A stretch of 64,000 nucleotides of DNA from a bacterium (GCA_020350725.1 CP070719.1:722281-786280); one strand, 5' to 3'. Shown: positions 8,066 through 17,137, counted from the stretch's first letter. Notes: generated by a model from the sequence alone, not told the origin. Program-made: numbers and translations.

Positions 8066-9469
8066 TTACACCATGATCGGCAGGACCACGCTGAAGACGC
8101 TGCCGGCGCCGGGGCTGCTGACGACCGAGATGCCGCCTCCCATAGCCTCGGCAAAGGCCTTGGCGAGGGTGAGCCCGAGGCCGATCCCGGACTCGCATCG
8201 GCTCGCCTCCGACCTGTAGAAGCGGTCGAAGATATGGGGCCTGTCGTCCTCCGAGATCCCGATGCCGTTGTCCCTTATCTCGAAATGGAGGACAGATTCA
8301 CTTATGGAGGCGGAGAGGACCACTTCGCCGCCCTGATGAGAGTATTTGATCGCGTTCTCCAGGAGATTGGCCAGAACCCGCTGAAGCTTCCTCCTGTCCC
8401 CCGAAAACATCAGACCGCCCGACACTTCGACACGGATCGAGACCTCTTTATCGTCCGCAAGGGGTCGATAGATCTCGCATGCGTCGGAGAGCAGATCGCT
8501 CACGTTGAACTCATCCCTGGCGATATCCATGATCCCGGCTTCACTCTCCGTGATGTCGAGCATGGTGTTGATGATCTCGATGAGGTTGTCGCACTCGTCG
8601 ATGATGCCGGCGGCCATCTCCCTGAATCCATCCGGCGAGGTCTCCTTGAGAAGGGCCATCTCGGCCGATCCCCTGATCCGGGTCAGGGGACTTCTCAGAT
8701 CGTGAGCCACGTTATCGGTGAGCTCTCTCATCCCCTCTATCAAAACGTGGATCTCGTCCAGCATCCGGTTGAAGGTCTCCCCGAGCTCCCGGACCTCCCT
8801 GTACTTAAGGCCAACGTCCACCCTCATGTCATGGGCCCCCCGTGAGATCTCCCGGGCCGCATGGGTGACCTTCTCCACATCGGAGAGGGCCTTTTTGCCC
8901 ATGTAACGGCCGATGAATACCGAGAGGAGGAACACGGCAAGGAAGAGCAGGATGAACAGATTGCGGAAAATCTGGAGATAATCCTCGGCATCCTCCAGGG
9001 TCATGCCGATCTGGAGCACCAGTTCCGGACCTATGGAAGCGAAAATCGTTCTGGCATGATAGTCGCGGGTGGGGAGCTTGAGGGTTTTAAGGACGTTCTC
9101 CCTCTTCAAAGCGGATCCGATCGCTTCCCTGTCAACCGGCAGATCACCCCACGACGACAGGTCCGTGGAAGCCAGGACCTTCCCATCCCCGGAGTACAGG
9201 CGGAGGAAGATCTCTTTGGGGTCTTCCTCCTCGATCTCAAGGGACATTTCCCCCCTCACGCCCTCGACTCCGTCCTCTTCACTGATTTCAGCGAATTCCC
9301 CCACCTCCTCGATGAGCTCCTCGTCGACCTGGCTCATGGTCAGGGAGTGGATCCGGTAGTAGAAAACGGAGAAGGCAAGCAGTGAGGTGAGAGCGAAGAT
9401 GCCCGCGTAGATCACCGCCAGCCTGAACGAAAGGGTATCCCCTATATTAATCCCTCTCTTCGAGAACAT
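8066..9469 (-). CDS. Membrane sensor histidine kinase
   Basis: 467 residues: TM1 (about 15-37), a periplasmic sensor domain of about 125 residues, TM2 (about 169-189), HAMP, a dimerisation box with the phospho-accepting His in DNVAHDLRSPLTR (about H256), and a HATPase domain with LLENAIKYS, DNGIG and GIGLGL. It acts on the response regulator encoded just upstream. The ATG at 9469 overlaps the regulator stop by 23 bp and has AGGGGTG at a spacing of 8. The architecture resembles metal-sensing CusS-type kinases, but the sensor domain is acidic and gives no ligand clue. Targets next door are a porin and a secreted protein. Confidence 0.95.
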   Translation of the reverse strand: MFSKRGINIGDTLSFRLAVIYAGIFALTSLLAFSVFYYRIHSLTMSQVDEELIEEVGEFAEISEEDGVEGVRGEMSLEIEEEDPKEIFLRLYSGDGKVLASTDLSSWGDLPVDREAIGSALKRENVLKTLKLPTRDYHARTIFASIGPELVLQIGMTLEDAEDYLQIFRNLFILLFLAVFLLSVFIGRYMGKKALSDVEKVTHAAREISRGAHDMRVDVGLKYREVRELGETFNRMLDEIHVLIEGMRELTDNVAHDLRSPLTRIRGSAEMALLKETSPDGFREMAAGIIDECDNLIEIINTMLDITESEAGIMDIARDEFNVSDLLSDACEIYRPLADDKEVSIRVEVSGGLMFSGDRRKLQRVLANLLENAIKYSHQGGEVVLSASISESVLHFEIRDNGIGISEDDRPHIFDRFYRSEASRCESGIGLGLTLAKAFAEAMGGGISVVSSPGAGSVFSVVLPIMV

Positions 9470-10124
9470 AGCCGACACCCCTGACAGTGTGGATGAGTTT
9501 TCTGTCAAAATCCTTGTCTACCTTGTCGCGCAGATAGCAGATCCTGGCCTCGACGACGTTGGTCCTGGGGTTGAAGTTGTAGTCCCAGACGTGCTCCATG
9601 ATCATGGTTTTGGTCACCACCTGCCCCGTGTTCCTCATCAGATACTCCAGGAGGGAGAACTCCAGGGGCTGGAGGTATATCTCCCTGCCGCCCCTCGTGA
9701 CTTTCCTCCTGTAGACGTCCATAACCAGATCGGCCACCTCCAGCGTGGAGGGTCCGGCTGATCCGGTGGCCCGCCGGATGAGGGCCTGAACCCGGGCAAG
9801 GAGTTCCGAGAATGCGAAGGGTTTGGTCAGGTAATCGTCACCGCCGATCCTCAGCCCCCGGACCCTGTCATCAACGCTGCGCTTGGCGCTCAGGATAAGG
9901 ACGGGTGTCTTCACGCCCGACGATCGCATCCCCTCTATGATGGTCAACCCGTCGAGGAGCGGAAGCATGATGTCGATGACCGCCACATCGTAGGGTTCCG
10001 TCTGGGCAAGGTGAAGGCCCGTCTCGCCGTCCTGGGCGCAGTCGACGGCAAAACCGGCCTCCTGTAGCCCTTTCTGCACGAAGTCCGCGATTTTCGTGTC
10101 GTCTTCCACCAACAGGATCCGCAT
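9447..10124 (-). CDS. OmpR/PhoB-family response regulator
   Basis: 225 residues. The receiver domain has the acidic pocket E7-D8-D9, phospho-acceptor D51 (VIDIMLP) and K101 (LTKPF). The C-terminal winged helix ends with the usual LIHTVRGVGYVLE. Proteins of this family bind tandem direct repeats with an 11-bp period. Exactly such repeats occur in three promoter regions around this gene, one of them in its own leader (10585-10612), so autoregulation is likely. The ATG has AGGAGAGAG upstream. It is cotranscribed and overlapping with the histidine kinase. The leader is long (about 430 bp from the predicted promoter). Confidence 0.95.
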   Translation of the reverse strand: MRILLVEDDTKIADFVQKGLQEAGFAVDCAQDGETGLHLAQTEPYDVAVIDIMLPLLDGLTIIEGMRSSGVKTPVLILSAKRSVDDRVRGLRIGGDDYLTKPFAFSELLARVQALIRRATGSAGPSTLEVADLVMDVYRRKVTRGGREIYLQPLEFSLLEYLMRNTGQVVTKTMIMEHVWDYNFNPRTNVVEARICYLRDKVDKDFDRKLIHTVRGVGYVLEERD

Positions 10125-10439
10125 GCCTAACTCTCTCCTGAGACCCGGAGTCTCACCTGGCGCCCCGTCGGGGCCTCATGTTCTTTCTTCACCTGCCGGA
10201 CTGACCGAGTCTCTCTCGCACCGTGCTTCAACATTCCTCAAATTCCGAGGTTAGTAGAGCTGCCCGGATTTGTCCAGACAGGAGGTTGATGAAGACGCGG
10301 CCCCGTCCATCGCCCGTCCTCACGACTTCCTGGGAGAAGCCTTTCCCTGGAGGGAGTGCCTTTGACACCATCGGCACAACCGACTAGCCTTTGTCCTGTC
10401 CCCTCTGTCTCCCCGCAGCTGGTGTGTTCCCAACGGGGA

Positions 10440-10514
10440 TCATTGTCGGTCGAAATAGACCAGGAGCGCTATGCACCCTACACCCGCCAAAAGACCGAGG
10501 AGATAAAAGCTCAA
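10440..10514 (-). CDS. Possible 24-residue single-span membrane mini-protein in the regulator leader
   Basis: A TTG-initiated ORF of 24 codons encodes a strongly hydrophobic helix (core FYLLGLLAGVGCIALLVYF) closed by DRQ. It sits about 50 bp downstream of the predicted promoter at 10569-10574 and 316 bp before the response regulator start. Single-span mini-proteins in two-component regulons are known elsewhere, for example MgrB in the PhoPQ system. No strong ribosome binding site is visible, so this could be chance. Confidence 0.35.
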   Translation of the reverse strand: MSFYLLGLLAGVGCIALLVYFDRQ

Positions 10515-10568
10515 CAGATCACCAACCGAAGATCGAGATCGTCAGCCGTCACCGGCATCTACCCGTCA

Positions 10569-10612
10569 ACCATAAGGGATGGGAAATTATGGGGAGATTA
10601 TCCGAAGATTAC
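10569..10612 (-). promoter_or_regulatory. Triple 11-bp direct repeat plus -10 box in front of the response regulator operon
   Basis: AATTAT at 10585, GATTAT at 10596 and GATTAC at 10607 have an exact 11-bp period. TATGGT at 10574-10569 on the minus strand follows after 10 bp. Spacing and orientation match the sites at 7880 and 12059. Confidence 0.7.
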
Positions 10613-10635
10613 CGTTTGGTAAGGAAAAGCAAGTT

Positions 10636-10742
10636 TGGAAATTGGAAATTGGAGAATGGAGAATTAAGTTGCCAGCGGCCAGTGGCCAGTGGCCAGTGGC
10701 CAGTGGCTGGTGGCTGGTGGCTAGTGGCTGGTGGCTGGTGGC
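10636..10742. repeat. Heptanucleotide arrays, including a ten-copy near-perfect tandem repeat
   Basis: Bases 10636-10670 form a degenerate array (ATTGGAA, ATTGGAG type units). From 10673 to 10742 ten consecutive 7-bp units follow: one CAGCGGC, four CAGTGGC, then TGGTGGC and TAGTGGC variants. The near identity of the units suggests recent slippage, so length may vary between cells. Confidence 0.9.
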
Positions 10743-10823
10743 TAGCAAAGCATATAATTCGTAATTGATGAAAATCAATATGTGTATCCTAACAAATTAA
10801 TCACAAGTCACCAGTCACCGCCG

Positions 10824-11903
10824 TTAAAACTCCACCGCAAGCTGTGTCGTCACCGTATCCCTCGAATCCTCCGAGCTGAAGGAGCTGTCGAACTCGTCGT
10901 GGAGATACTCGAACGACAGGCTGGCGTTCTCCCACACACCGTAGGAGACACAGGCGCCGTACTGGGACTCGGGCTCGCCGGCCCACTCCGAGCTTCCTCC
11001 TATCCGAACGGCAAGCTCCAGGTCGTCTCGAAGATCGACTGCAATTTCCGCATTCCAGGCGGAGGGCCTATCGCCCTTCCCGTCCCCGTCTTCTTCCAGG
11101 TCGCCGGGATCGAACTCGTCCGAGGCGCCGAGGTGTTCGCCCAGGATCTCAAGACCGCCCAGCTCCAGGACGAAAAAGGCGCTCATCCCTGCCACCCGGT
11201 CGATATAATTCTGCGTCAACAGTTCGGCGTCGGTGTCGGCCATATCGATGAAATAGCTGGCCCCGAACTGGAGATTGTCGGACGGAGCGACCATGACCGA
11301 GAATCCCAGGTCATCGATCTGATCCTCGTCGCCGGCTTCCTCGAAGTCCCCGTTGGCTATCCAACCTAAGACGGCGAAACTCTCCCCTTCGTATCCGACG
11401 AGAATGGCCGTTTCCTTGACCTCCCCCAGGTCCTCCGTCAGGGGTCCCGAGATCATGTGGCTGGGAAAGTGTCCTGAGGGAAGGTCCTGGATTCCGAGCC
11501 TCAGGAACCAGGGACCCCGGGAGTAATCGACGGTCGCCTCGTCCACGTCGAGACCCGACGTGCCGTCCTCTTCGAACTCCAGGATGAGGATCGCATGGAG
11601 TTCCTCGGTCACTGTGGCCTCGAAACCGATCTGAGCCGTGGCCAGTTCGATGTCGCTCTCAGCCGTGTCGACGCCCGCCTCCTCTACGTTCGCCCATTTG
11701 ACCTCCACCTCGACCAACCCGGACATGGCTACATTCTCGGAGATCTTCGCTCCCGTACCGGCCTCCTTCTTGCCGGCCAGGGTGTGGTAGAGCTCGGCCT
11801 GGCCTTTCTCCAGCGCCTCGATCCGGTGCTCGATCTCATCGGCCCAGACGACGGACGGAACGGAAAAGACAAGTGCAGCAACCAGAAAGCCCCTGATCTT
11901 CAT
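10824..11903 (-). CDS. Outer-membrane porin, LbtU siderophore-porin family
   Basis: 359 residues. A signal peptide (cleavage near VVWA-DE) is followed by a short coiled coil (IEHRIEALEKGQAELYHTL), then many alternating beta strands rich in Gly, Glu and aromatic residues, and a C-terminal Phe typical of outer-membrane barrels. The N-terminal coiled coil plus barrel of this size fits the LbtU family, named for the Legionella legiobactin receptor; here the ligand may be something else. A triple 11-bp repeat and -10 box lie about 140 bp upstream, so the adjacent two-component system probably controls it. No Fur box is present at this promoter. Confidence 0.85.
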   Translation of the reverse strand: MKIRGFLVAALVFSVPSVVWADEIEHRIEALEKGQAELYHTLAGKKEAGTGAKISENVAMSGLVEVEVKWANVEEAGVDTAESDIELATAQIGFEATVTEELHAILILEFEEDGTSGLDVDEATVDYSRGPWFLRLGIQDLPSGHFPSHMISGPLTEDLGEVKETAILVGYEGESFAVLGWIANGDFEEAGDEDQIDDLGFSVMVAPSDNLQFGASYFIDMADTDAELLTQNYIDRVAGMSAFFVLELGGLEILGEHLGASDEFDPGDLEEDGDGKGDRPSAWNAEIAVDLRDDLELAVRIGGSSEWAGEPESQYGACVSYGVWENASLSFEYLHDEFDSSFSSEDSRDTVTTQLAVEF

Positions 11904-12043
11904 GGGAACGCATCCTTTCTCCGTTTTTACCTGGAGACCACGACAGGACGATGGTAGGGAAGATCTCTCCCTGACAGATCAGAGGATATCCCATGCCTTC
12001 GGCCCGATACCCGACATGATAAATCCTCTGAACTCCCTCCTGC

Positions 12044-12086
12044 AATATATAGATAGGGGATTATGTAAAGATTATCAAACGATCAC
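12044..12086 (-). promoter_or_regulatory. Triple 11-bp direct repeat plus -10 box upstream of the porin gene
   Basis: GATTAT at 12059, GATTAT at 12070 and the weaker GATCAC at 12081 keep the 11-bp period. TATATT at 12049-12044 on the minus strand follows after 9 bp. This is the third member of the set. Confidence 0.72.
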
Positions 12087-12378
12087 AAATTGTAAGCTCA
12101 GCCCCGGGGTCAGGTCCCCGTCTGTCCCACCGTATCGCCTCGTCCCGGGCGGAGAGTGTGCTCCGCCACCCTTGTCCTTCTCCAAAACCTCCCTCCGCGA
12201 TGTGCAGCCCGGTTCTCATCTCCGGTCGACAAGCGCGCAGAAGGCTTCACACGGGCAACCCGCCCTCAGGAAGCCTGCCTGTGAAACAGATGCGAAAACA
12301 ACAACTTGCATCGGCCTTTCTCCTCCAAAGGGGGCGGCACGTTCCTTGCCGATCCTCGGGCCAAAGGGGGTGAAGCCC
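12087..12378 (+). other. Leader region upstream of the glycerophosphodiesterase with a hairpin, no known riboswitch
   Basis: This region is GC-rich and without a convincing long ORF. Bases 12247-12285 can fold into a stem (TTCACACGGGCA with TGCCTGTGAA). I compared it by eye with c-di-GMP, SAM and cobalamin consensus elements and saw no match. Confidence 0.35.
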
Positions 12379-12465
12379 ATGGACAAGAAGCTGTCCATCA
12401 GCGACGTCCTCCGGGCCGTAAAGGGTCGGACACGGAGGAGCCTGGCCGGCCTTGGCGTCTGCTGA
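12379..12465 (+). CDS. Possible 28-residue small protein
   Basis: An ATG ORF preceded by AGGGGGTG at a spacing of about 6. The product is basic (SISDVLRAVKGRTRRSLAG) and ends in Cys. It lies 91 bp before the glycerophosphodiesterase start on the same strand and could be a leader peptide or chance. Confidence 0.3.
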   Translation: MDKKLSISDVLRAVKGRTRRSLAGLGVC

Positions 12466-12556
12466 GCCCCCCTCCCGAACCCGTGGAGGGGCGGCAAACC
12501 TTTGACGGGTACCCCAGGATTTCCCTGAGGACCCGAACTGGATCAAGGAGGGAGAG

Positions 12557-13630
12557 ATGAAAAAATTATCAGTGATGCTGACTGTCTTTGTTGTTCCACT
12601 TCTCTTTGCATCCCGGGCCCCGGTTGTCGCCGAACCTCACTATCTCGGGGAAGACAATCGATGGGTCATCGAGGATGTGCTCGATTCGGCCGCGAGGCCG
12701 TTCGCAATCGGCCACCGCGGGTACGGCGAGAACAGGGGAGAGATACCCGGTGAGCCCATCGAGAACACTGTCGAAGCCGCCACCCGCGCGTTCCGGGAGG
12801 GGGTGCAGATCGTCGAGGTCGATACCGTGCTGACCAGGGACAATATTCCCGTGGCACTGCATGACGACTATCTCGATGATCTCACCTGCGTCAACAGCCT
12901 CTATCTCGAGGAGCTGAAGGTGCGCTTGGAGGACGTGTCGACACTGCGCCACGTCCTTCAGAAGGCGCGGACCTTCAGCCAGGAGAGATCGAGTGACCGG
13001 CCGAGCGGGCTTGTGGTCGTTGAGATCAAGGCGCCGTCTCCGCTGTGTGATCCTGAGGACGAAACGATTCCCGCCCTGGTCGACGCCGTCCTCGGCGATA
13101 TCGCGGCAACCAAGATGGAGAACCAGGTGATCGTCGAATCCTATTCGCCGGAGATCCTGGGACTTGTGATGATGCATGAGCTCGACATCCCGCGCATGTT
13201 GGCCGTCAGCCTTCTCCAGTTGCTGCCCGCCGAGGTGATAGAGGCGATGACGGACCTTGAGGTCACGCCGATCGAAAAAGATGCGGGATTCGACCTGCAA
13301 TGGGGAGAGATCGGGATGGAGATCGGCGGCCAGATCATCAATCTCTACCGCATGCCCGGGTATGTTTCCCTCGAACAATATACGGGCACTCTTTTCGCCA
13401 CGGGATCGAGATCCGCCTCCCTGGAAAAGGACATCCTGGCGATGCTCGATCAGCCCCCGCTCAGTTCTCCGATGGATCTTATCGACACGCTGCACGGCCT
13501 GAGCTTCGACGTGCTGGTGTTCACCGTCAACAGCGAACTCGAGTGGACGGCTGTCGCTGCCTGGGGTGCCGACGGGATGTATGTCGACGACATTCCGTTG
13601 GGGCTGTCCCTGGAGGGGTGCACACCCTGA
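12557..13630 (+). CDS. Secreted glycerophosphodiester phosphodiesterase
   Basis: 357 residues with a signal peptide (MLTVFVVPLLFASRAP). The GDPD fold signatures are present: AIGHRGYGEN with the catalytic His-Arg, ENTVEAATRAF, the metal ligands in VEVDTVLTRDNIPVALHDDYLDDL, and VVEIKAPSP in the second metal strand. The enzyme hydrolyses glycerophosphodiesters to glycerol 3-phosphate and an alcohol. Export suggests phospholipid-derived substrates in the periplasm or outside the cell. The ATG has AGGAGGGAGAG directly upstream. It is monocistronic and followed by a bidirectional terminator. Length is somewhat greater than simple GDPDs because of an insertion at about residues 245-285. Confidence 0.92.
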   Translation: MKKLSVMLTVFVVPLLFASRAPVVAEPHYLGEDNRWVIEDVLDSAARPFAIGHRGYGENRGEIPGEPIENTVEAATRAFREGVQIVEVDTVLTRDNIPVALHDDYLDDLTCVNSLYLEELKVRLEDVSTLRHVLQKARTFSQERSSDRPSGLVVVEIKAPSPLCDPEDETIPALVDAVLGDIAATKMENQVIVESYSPEILGLVMMHELDIPRMLAVSLLQLLPAEVIEAMTDLEVTPIEKDAGFDLQWGEIGMEIGGQIINLYRMPGYVSLEQYTGTLFATGSRSASLEKDILAMLDQPPLSSPMDLIDTLHGLSFDVLVFTVNSELEWTAVAAWGADGMYVDDIPLGLSLEGCTP

Positions 13631-13703
13631 TCCTGCAGAGGGCGGAGCGGCTCCGTCCGTCATCGATAAGACGGGGGCGGACCGGAACCTGCCTTACAGA
13701 AAG

Positions 13704-13738
13704 AAAGGCCCCCCGGATATTTCCCGGGGGGCCTTTTT
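13704..13738. terminator. Bidirectional intrinsic terminator
   Basis: A long G/C stem (AAAGGCCCCCCGG with CCGGGGGGCCTTT, one C unpaired) around a short AT loop, with TTTTT on the plus side and an A-run on the other. It separates the convergent glycerophosphodiesterase and PilZ genes. Confidence 0.92.
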
Positions 13739-13772
13739 GACGAAAGCGGCCGGAGATGGGCAGTCAAGGAGG

Positions 13773-14165
13773 TTAGGATCGGTTCATGAACGGTTCCAGC
13801 TTGGCCCCCATTTCGGGGCCGACGTCCACGATCTGGAGACCGATCCGGCGGATCACCTCGGAGGAGTATGTCGAATACAGGACCACCCGGCTGTCCGAGA
13901 TCTTCCGGCACCGTATGTTGTCCAGAAAATATCCTTCCTTGGTCGAATGGATGCTGACGACCGTTTCCTCGGGAATCGCCTCCTCACCGTAGTTGTAGAT
14001 GGCGAGTCCCCCTCCGCTGATGTCCATGATCCAGTAGAAACGCCCCTCGAGCAGGGCATGGGTCCCCTCGACAGGAGGATATCGATCCCATCTGCGCTGA
14101 TCGCTGGGAGAGTCCTTCCAGGCCTGATACCAGTCCTGAATGTCCATTTTGTCTTTGGTTTTCAT
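13773..14165 (-). CDS. PilZ-domain protein (cyclic di-GMP receptor)
   Basis: 130 residues, a single PilZ domain with a short N-terminal extension. The two c-di-GMP contact motifs are visible: RRWDR at 24-28 (RxxxR type) and DISGGG at 48-53 (D/NxSxxG type). The remainder forms the beta-barrel strands, ending VDVGPEMGAKLEPF. It is presumably a cytoplasmic effector acting on a partner protein, since no output domain is attached. It is convergent with the phosphodiesterase gene, and no motility or polysaccharide gene is nearby to suggest a target. Confidence 0.9.
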   Translation of the reverse strand: MKTKDKMDIQDWYQAWKDSPSDQRRWDRYPPVEGTHALLEGRFYWIMDISGGGLAIYNYGEEAIPEETVVSIHSTKEGYFLDNIRCRKISDSRVVLYSTYSSEVIRRIGLQIVDVGPEMGAKLEPFMNRS

Positions 14166-14272
14166 GGAGACTTTACCCCAGATCCACCTACACCTAGATT
14201 AAAATTATAACATTTTTCTCCTCAAGGAGACAAGGCCGGGAAAGAGGGGGGCGATCAGGATGTCCGATCGGG

Positions 14273-14842
14273 CTACCCGCCCCCCAGCTTCACCCCGAGC
14301 CGAAAGGCGTCCTCCAGAAGCTGTTCGTTGCCCTCGATCTGCCCGGCCCCGGCCGCCGTGCCGTAGACCATCCCGACGATCTCGGTCCCCAGATATCCCG
14401 ATATATCCTGGAACATGCGGAGGGCGTTGACGGCTCCCGACGTGAACGGGTCCGAATCGGCGTAGACCATGAGGATCCCCAAGTTCTTACCGGCGAGGAT
14501 GTTGTCATCCCCCACTCCCACGGCGTAGAGGCGGTCGATAACGGTCTTGATCTGGGCGGTAACGGAGAACCAGTAGACGGGGGTCGCGAACACGATGGAG
14601 TCAGCATCCGCCAGTTTGCCGTAGATCGGCTGCATGTCGTCATCGACGACGCATCCCCGGGAACCCTCACGGTGGCATCCTTCACACGCCGTACAGGGGT
14701 TGATGTCGAGGTCGTGCAGGTAGAACCTGTCCACCTCGGAGCCCACGGATCTTGCCCCTTCGGCGAGCCGGCCGGCCAGGATCGCGCTGTTTCCCGCCTT
14801 TCGCGGGCTGCCGAGAAGGATAAGGACTTTTCTTCCGCTCAT
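14273..14842 (-). CDS. Flavodoxin-fold NAD(P)H-dependent FMN reductase with cysteine cluster
   Basis: 189 residues. LLGSPRKAGNSAILAG is the FMN-phosphate loop, and ATPVYWFSVTAQIKTVIDRL is the second flavin loop of the NADPH-dependent FMN reductase / iron-sulfur flavoprotein family. Between them lies a Cys pattern (CTACEGCHREG, then CVVDDDM) like the cluster-binding region of iron-sulfur flavoproteins, so an Fe-S centre is possible. The ATG has GGGAG at a spacing of 7. A paralogue lies at 57431-58009. The reduced partner is unknown; a role in oxidative stress or flavin-linked reduction is inferred. Confidence 0.88.
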   Translation of the reverse strand: MSGRKVLILLGSPRKAGNSAILAGRLAEGARSVGSEVDRFYLHDLDINPCTACEGCHREGSRGCVVDDDMQPIYGKLADADSIVFATPVYWFSVTAQIKTVIDRLYAVGVGDDNILAGKNLGILMVYADSDPFTSGAVNALRMFQDISGYLGTEIVGMVYGTAAGAGQIEGNEQLLEDAFRLGVKLGGG

Positions 14843-15052
14843 GTCTGCTCCCAGAGTACTCTGTGATAGGGTGCCGGCCCCCTGATCTCCCCAGGCGTTT
14901 CGAGTCCGGCCAGTCCACCGTTAACGGCCGAAGCGATCAGGAGAAATCCCTTCGGCGCGGGGTGACCGTCCCAGTCAGGGCGGTAACCCTTTCACCTCTA
15001 TTGACGGCTGCTCTCCTGCCTCCCTGTGGCGAACGGCGCCGTGCATCCTCAC

Positions 15053-16048
15053 CTAGACCGTCTTCTGAAAGAGGGACGGCCTCAGGCCGGCAAAATGGCA
15101 GGCTGCCGAGTGGCCGGATGCCAGTTCCCTCATCTCCGGCTCGTGCTCCCGGCAGACCTCCTCGACATACGGGCATCGGGTGTGAAAACGGCAGCCTGTC
15201 GGTGGCGCGATGGGGGACGGGACCTCGCCCTTGAGGATCGTGTGCACCGGTTTCCGGTGGGGATCGGCCATGGGGGCTGCGGACAGCAGAGCCTGGGTGT
15301 AGGGATGAAGCGGGTTGGTGTGGATGATGGACGAATCCGCCAGTTCGACTATCTTCCCCATATACATCACGGCCACCCTGTCCGAGATGTGCTCGACAAC
15401 GGACAGGTCGTGGGAGATGAAAAGGTACGTCAGTCCGAACTCCTCCTGCAGATCCTGGAGCAGGTTTATGACCTGGGCCTGGATGGACACGTCCAGGGCC
15501 GACACGGCCTCGTCGCAGACAATGAGTTTGGGGTTGAGCGCCAGCGCCCGGGCGACGCCGATACGCTGGCGCTGTCCCCCTGAGAACTGATGGGGATAGC
15601 GGCGCATGTGTTCCCGGCGCAGCCCCACCACCTCGAGCAGGTCCTGCACCCGCTCCTCCCTTTCCCTGCGGCTCCTCATGCCGTGGACGAGCAGGGGCTC
15701 GCCCACGATATGGGCGACATTCTTGCGGGGGTTGAGGGACGAGAAGGGGTCCTGGAAGATGATCTGCATCTCATCCCTCATGCAGCGCAGGTCCTCCCTG
15801 CTGCAGGAGAGGACGTCCTCGCCGTTGAAAAGGACTTCCCCGCTGGTGGGCTCCTCCAGCCTCAGGATAAGCCTTCCCAGGGTGGATTTGCCGCACCCCG
15901 ACTCACCCACCAGCCCGAGGGTCTCACCCCGCTGGATGGCGAAGCTCACCCCGTCCACCGCATGGACCTTGCCGATCCGGCGCAGCAGGACGCCGCCGGT
16001 CACCGGGAAGTGCTTGACGAGACGGCGGACCTCCACCAGGGGTGTCAT
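15053..16048 (-). CDS. dppF: Peptide ABC transporter ATP-binding protein, DppF/OppF type
   Basis: 331 residues. Walker A is GESGCGKS, the signature is FSGGQRQR, and Walker B ([12 protein letters not shown]) is followed by the switch His in LFISHDL. The C-terminal oligopeptide-transporter extension contains [12 protein letters not shown], a Cys-bearing motif typical of Dpp/Opp ATPases. It pairs with DppD to energise peptide import through the DppBC channel. It is the last gene of the five-gene minus-strand set dppA-B-C-D-F, about 118 bp after dppD. Substrate class (dipeptide, oligopeptide or nickel) cannot be fixed from the ATPase. Confidence 0.93.
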   Translation of the reverse strand: MTPLVEVRRLVKHFPVTGGVLLRRIGKVHAVDGVSFAIQRGETLGLVGESGCGKSTLGRLILRLEEPTSGEVLFNGEDVLSCSREDLRCMRDEMQIIFQDPFSSLNPRKNVAHIVGEPLLVHGMRSRREREERVQDLLEVVGLRREHMRRYPHQFSGGQRQRIGVARALALNPKLIVCDEAVSALDVSIQAQVINLLQDLQEEFGLTYLFISHDLSVVEHISDRVAVMYMGKIVELADSSIIHTNPLHPYTQALLSAAPMADPHRKPVHTILKGEVPSPIAPPTGCRFHTRCPYVEEVCREHEPEMRELASGHSAACHFAGLRPSLFQKTV

Positions 16049-16166
16049 GACCGATCCTCGATCCCGGAGACAGCGGACAACGACCTTCGGCCCCGTCCCT
16101 GATAAGCCGGGAACATGAAATGAACTCCGACAGGTTTAACCCTTCCCACTTTCCCCCTGATCCTCT

Positions 16167-17135
16167 CTAGGGCATGTGATTCCAGCACCTGACGAAATGG
16201 TCGGGCGCGACCTCCGTGACACCCGGAAGGCTGTCGCGGCATATGTCCGAGGCGCTGGGACAGCGCTCGTAGTAGGGGCATCCGACGGGAAGGTTGAACA
16301 GCGACGGTACCACCCCCGGGATGGTGGCCAGCCGGTCCTTGCCCCTGCTCATGGCGGGGATGGAGTTCATCAGACCGATAGTGTACGGGTGCCTCGGTTC
16401 ATCGAACAGGGATACGACCCGGGCGTACTCCATGACCTTTCCCGCGTACATGACCGCCACCCGCTGGGCCATCTCGGCAATGACGCTCAGGTCGTGGGTG
16501 ATGAACAGGATGGACGCCCCGGTCTCTGACTTGAGCTTGTTCATCAAATCCAGGATCTGAGCCTGAATGGTCACATCAAGGGCGGTCGTCGGCTCGTCGG
16601 CGATCATGAGCCGCGGGCTGCAGGCCAGGGCCATGGCGATCATCACTCGCTGGCGCATTCCCCCGCTCATCCTGTGAGGGTGCTCTCCCACCCTGGACTC
16701 GGCAGCGGGGATCCCCACCTGGCCGAAAACATCTATTACCTTGGCCATGGCCTCCCTGCGGGACAGCCCCTGGTGAAGCCGGATGACCTCGGCCACCTGC
16801 TCCCCCACCGTATACACGGGATTCAGGGACGTCATCGGCTCCTGGAAGATCATGGAGACCCGGTTGCCCCGGATCCTTCTCATCCGGGCCTCGCTGAGTG
16901 CGAGCAGATCGTCCCCCTCGAACAGGATACGGCCCCCGGCGATCTTGCCCGGCGGCTGGGGGACAAGGCGCATGATGGCAGACGCGGTCACCGACTTGCC
17001 GCACCCAGACTCCCCCACCAGGCCCAGCGTCTCCCCCGGAGCGATGGTGAAGCTCACGTCGTCCACCGCCTTAAGGGTGACGCCCCGGACCTCGAAATGA
17101 ACCTCGAGGTTTCTCACTTCCAAGAGAGATCGCAT
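16167..17135 (-). CDS. dppD: Peptide ABC transporter ATP-binding protein, DppD/OppD type
   Basis: 322 residues from the ATG at 17135. Walker [10 protein letters not shown]-loop [10 protein letters not shown], signature MSGGMRQR, Walker [13 protein letters not shown] and switch ITHDL are all intact. The C-terminal extension has the Cys motif [10 protein letters not shown]. An upstream in-frame TTG at 17153 lies inside a 7-bp repeat array (17138-17172), so the ATG is preferred although it has no strong ribosome binding site. A gap of about 177 bp to dppC holds the repeats and an unusual run of short tandem motifs. Confidence 0.92.
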   Translation of the reverse strand: MRSLLEVRNLEVHFEVRGVTLKAVDDVSFTIAPGETLGLVGESGCGKSVTASAIMRLVPQPPGKIAGGRILFEGDDLLALSEARMRRIRGNRVSMIFQEPMTSLNPVYTVGEQVAEVIRLHQGLSRREAMAKVIDVFGQVGIPAAESRVGEHPHRMSGGMRQRVMIAMALACSPRLMIADEPTTALDVTIQAQILDLMNKLKSETGASILFITHDLSVIAEMAQRVAVMYAGKVMEYARVVSLFDEPRHPYTIGLMNSIPAMSRGKDRLATIPGVVPSLFNLPVGCPYYERCPSASDICRDSLPGVTEVAPDHFVRCWNHMP

Positions 17136-17137
17136 TA

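Noticed and set aside
7864-12086. GATTAT repeats as Fur boxes
   Set aside because: They are direct repeats with an 11-bp step, unlike the true 19-bp palindromic Fur boxes at 62050 and 62528 in the same window.
12087-12378. Cyclic di-GMP or other riboswitch before the phosphodiesterase gene
   Set aside because: The conserved core bases of known classes are absent; only an ordinary hairpin is seen.
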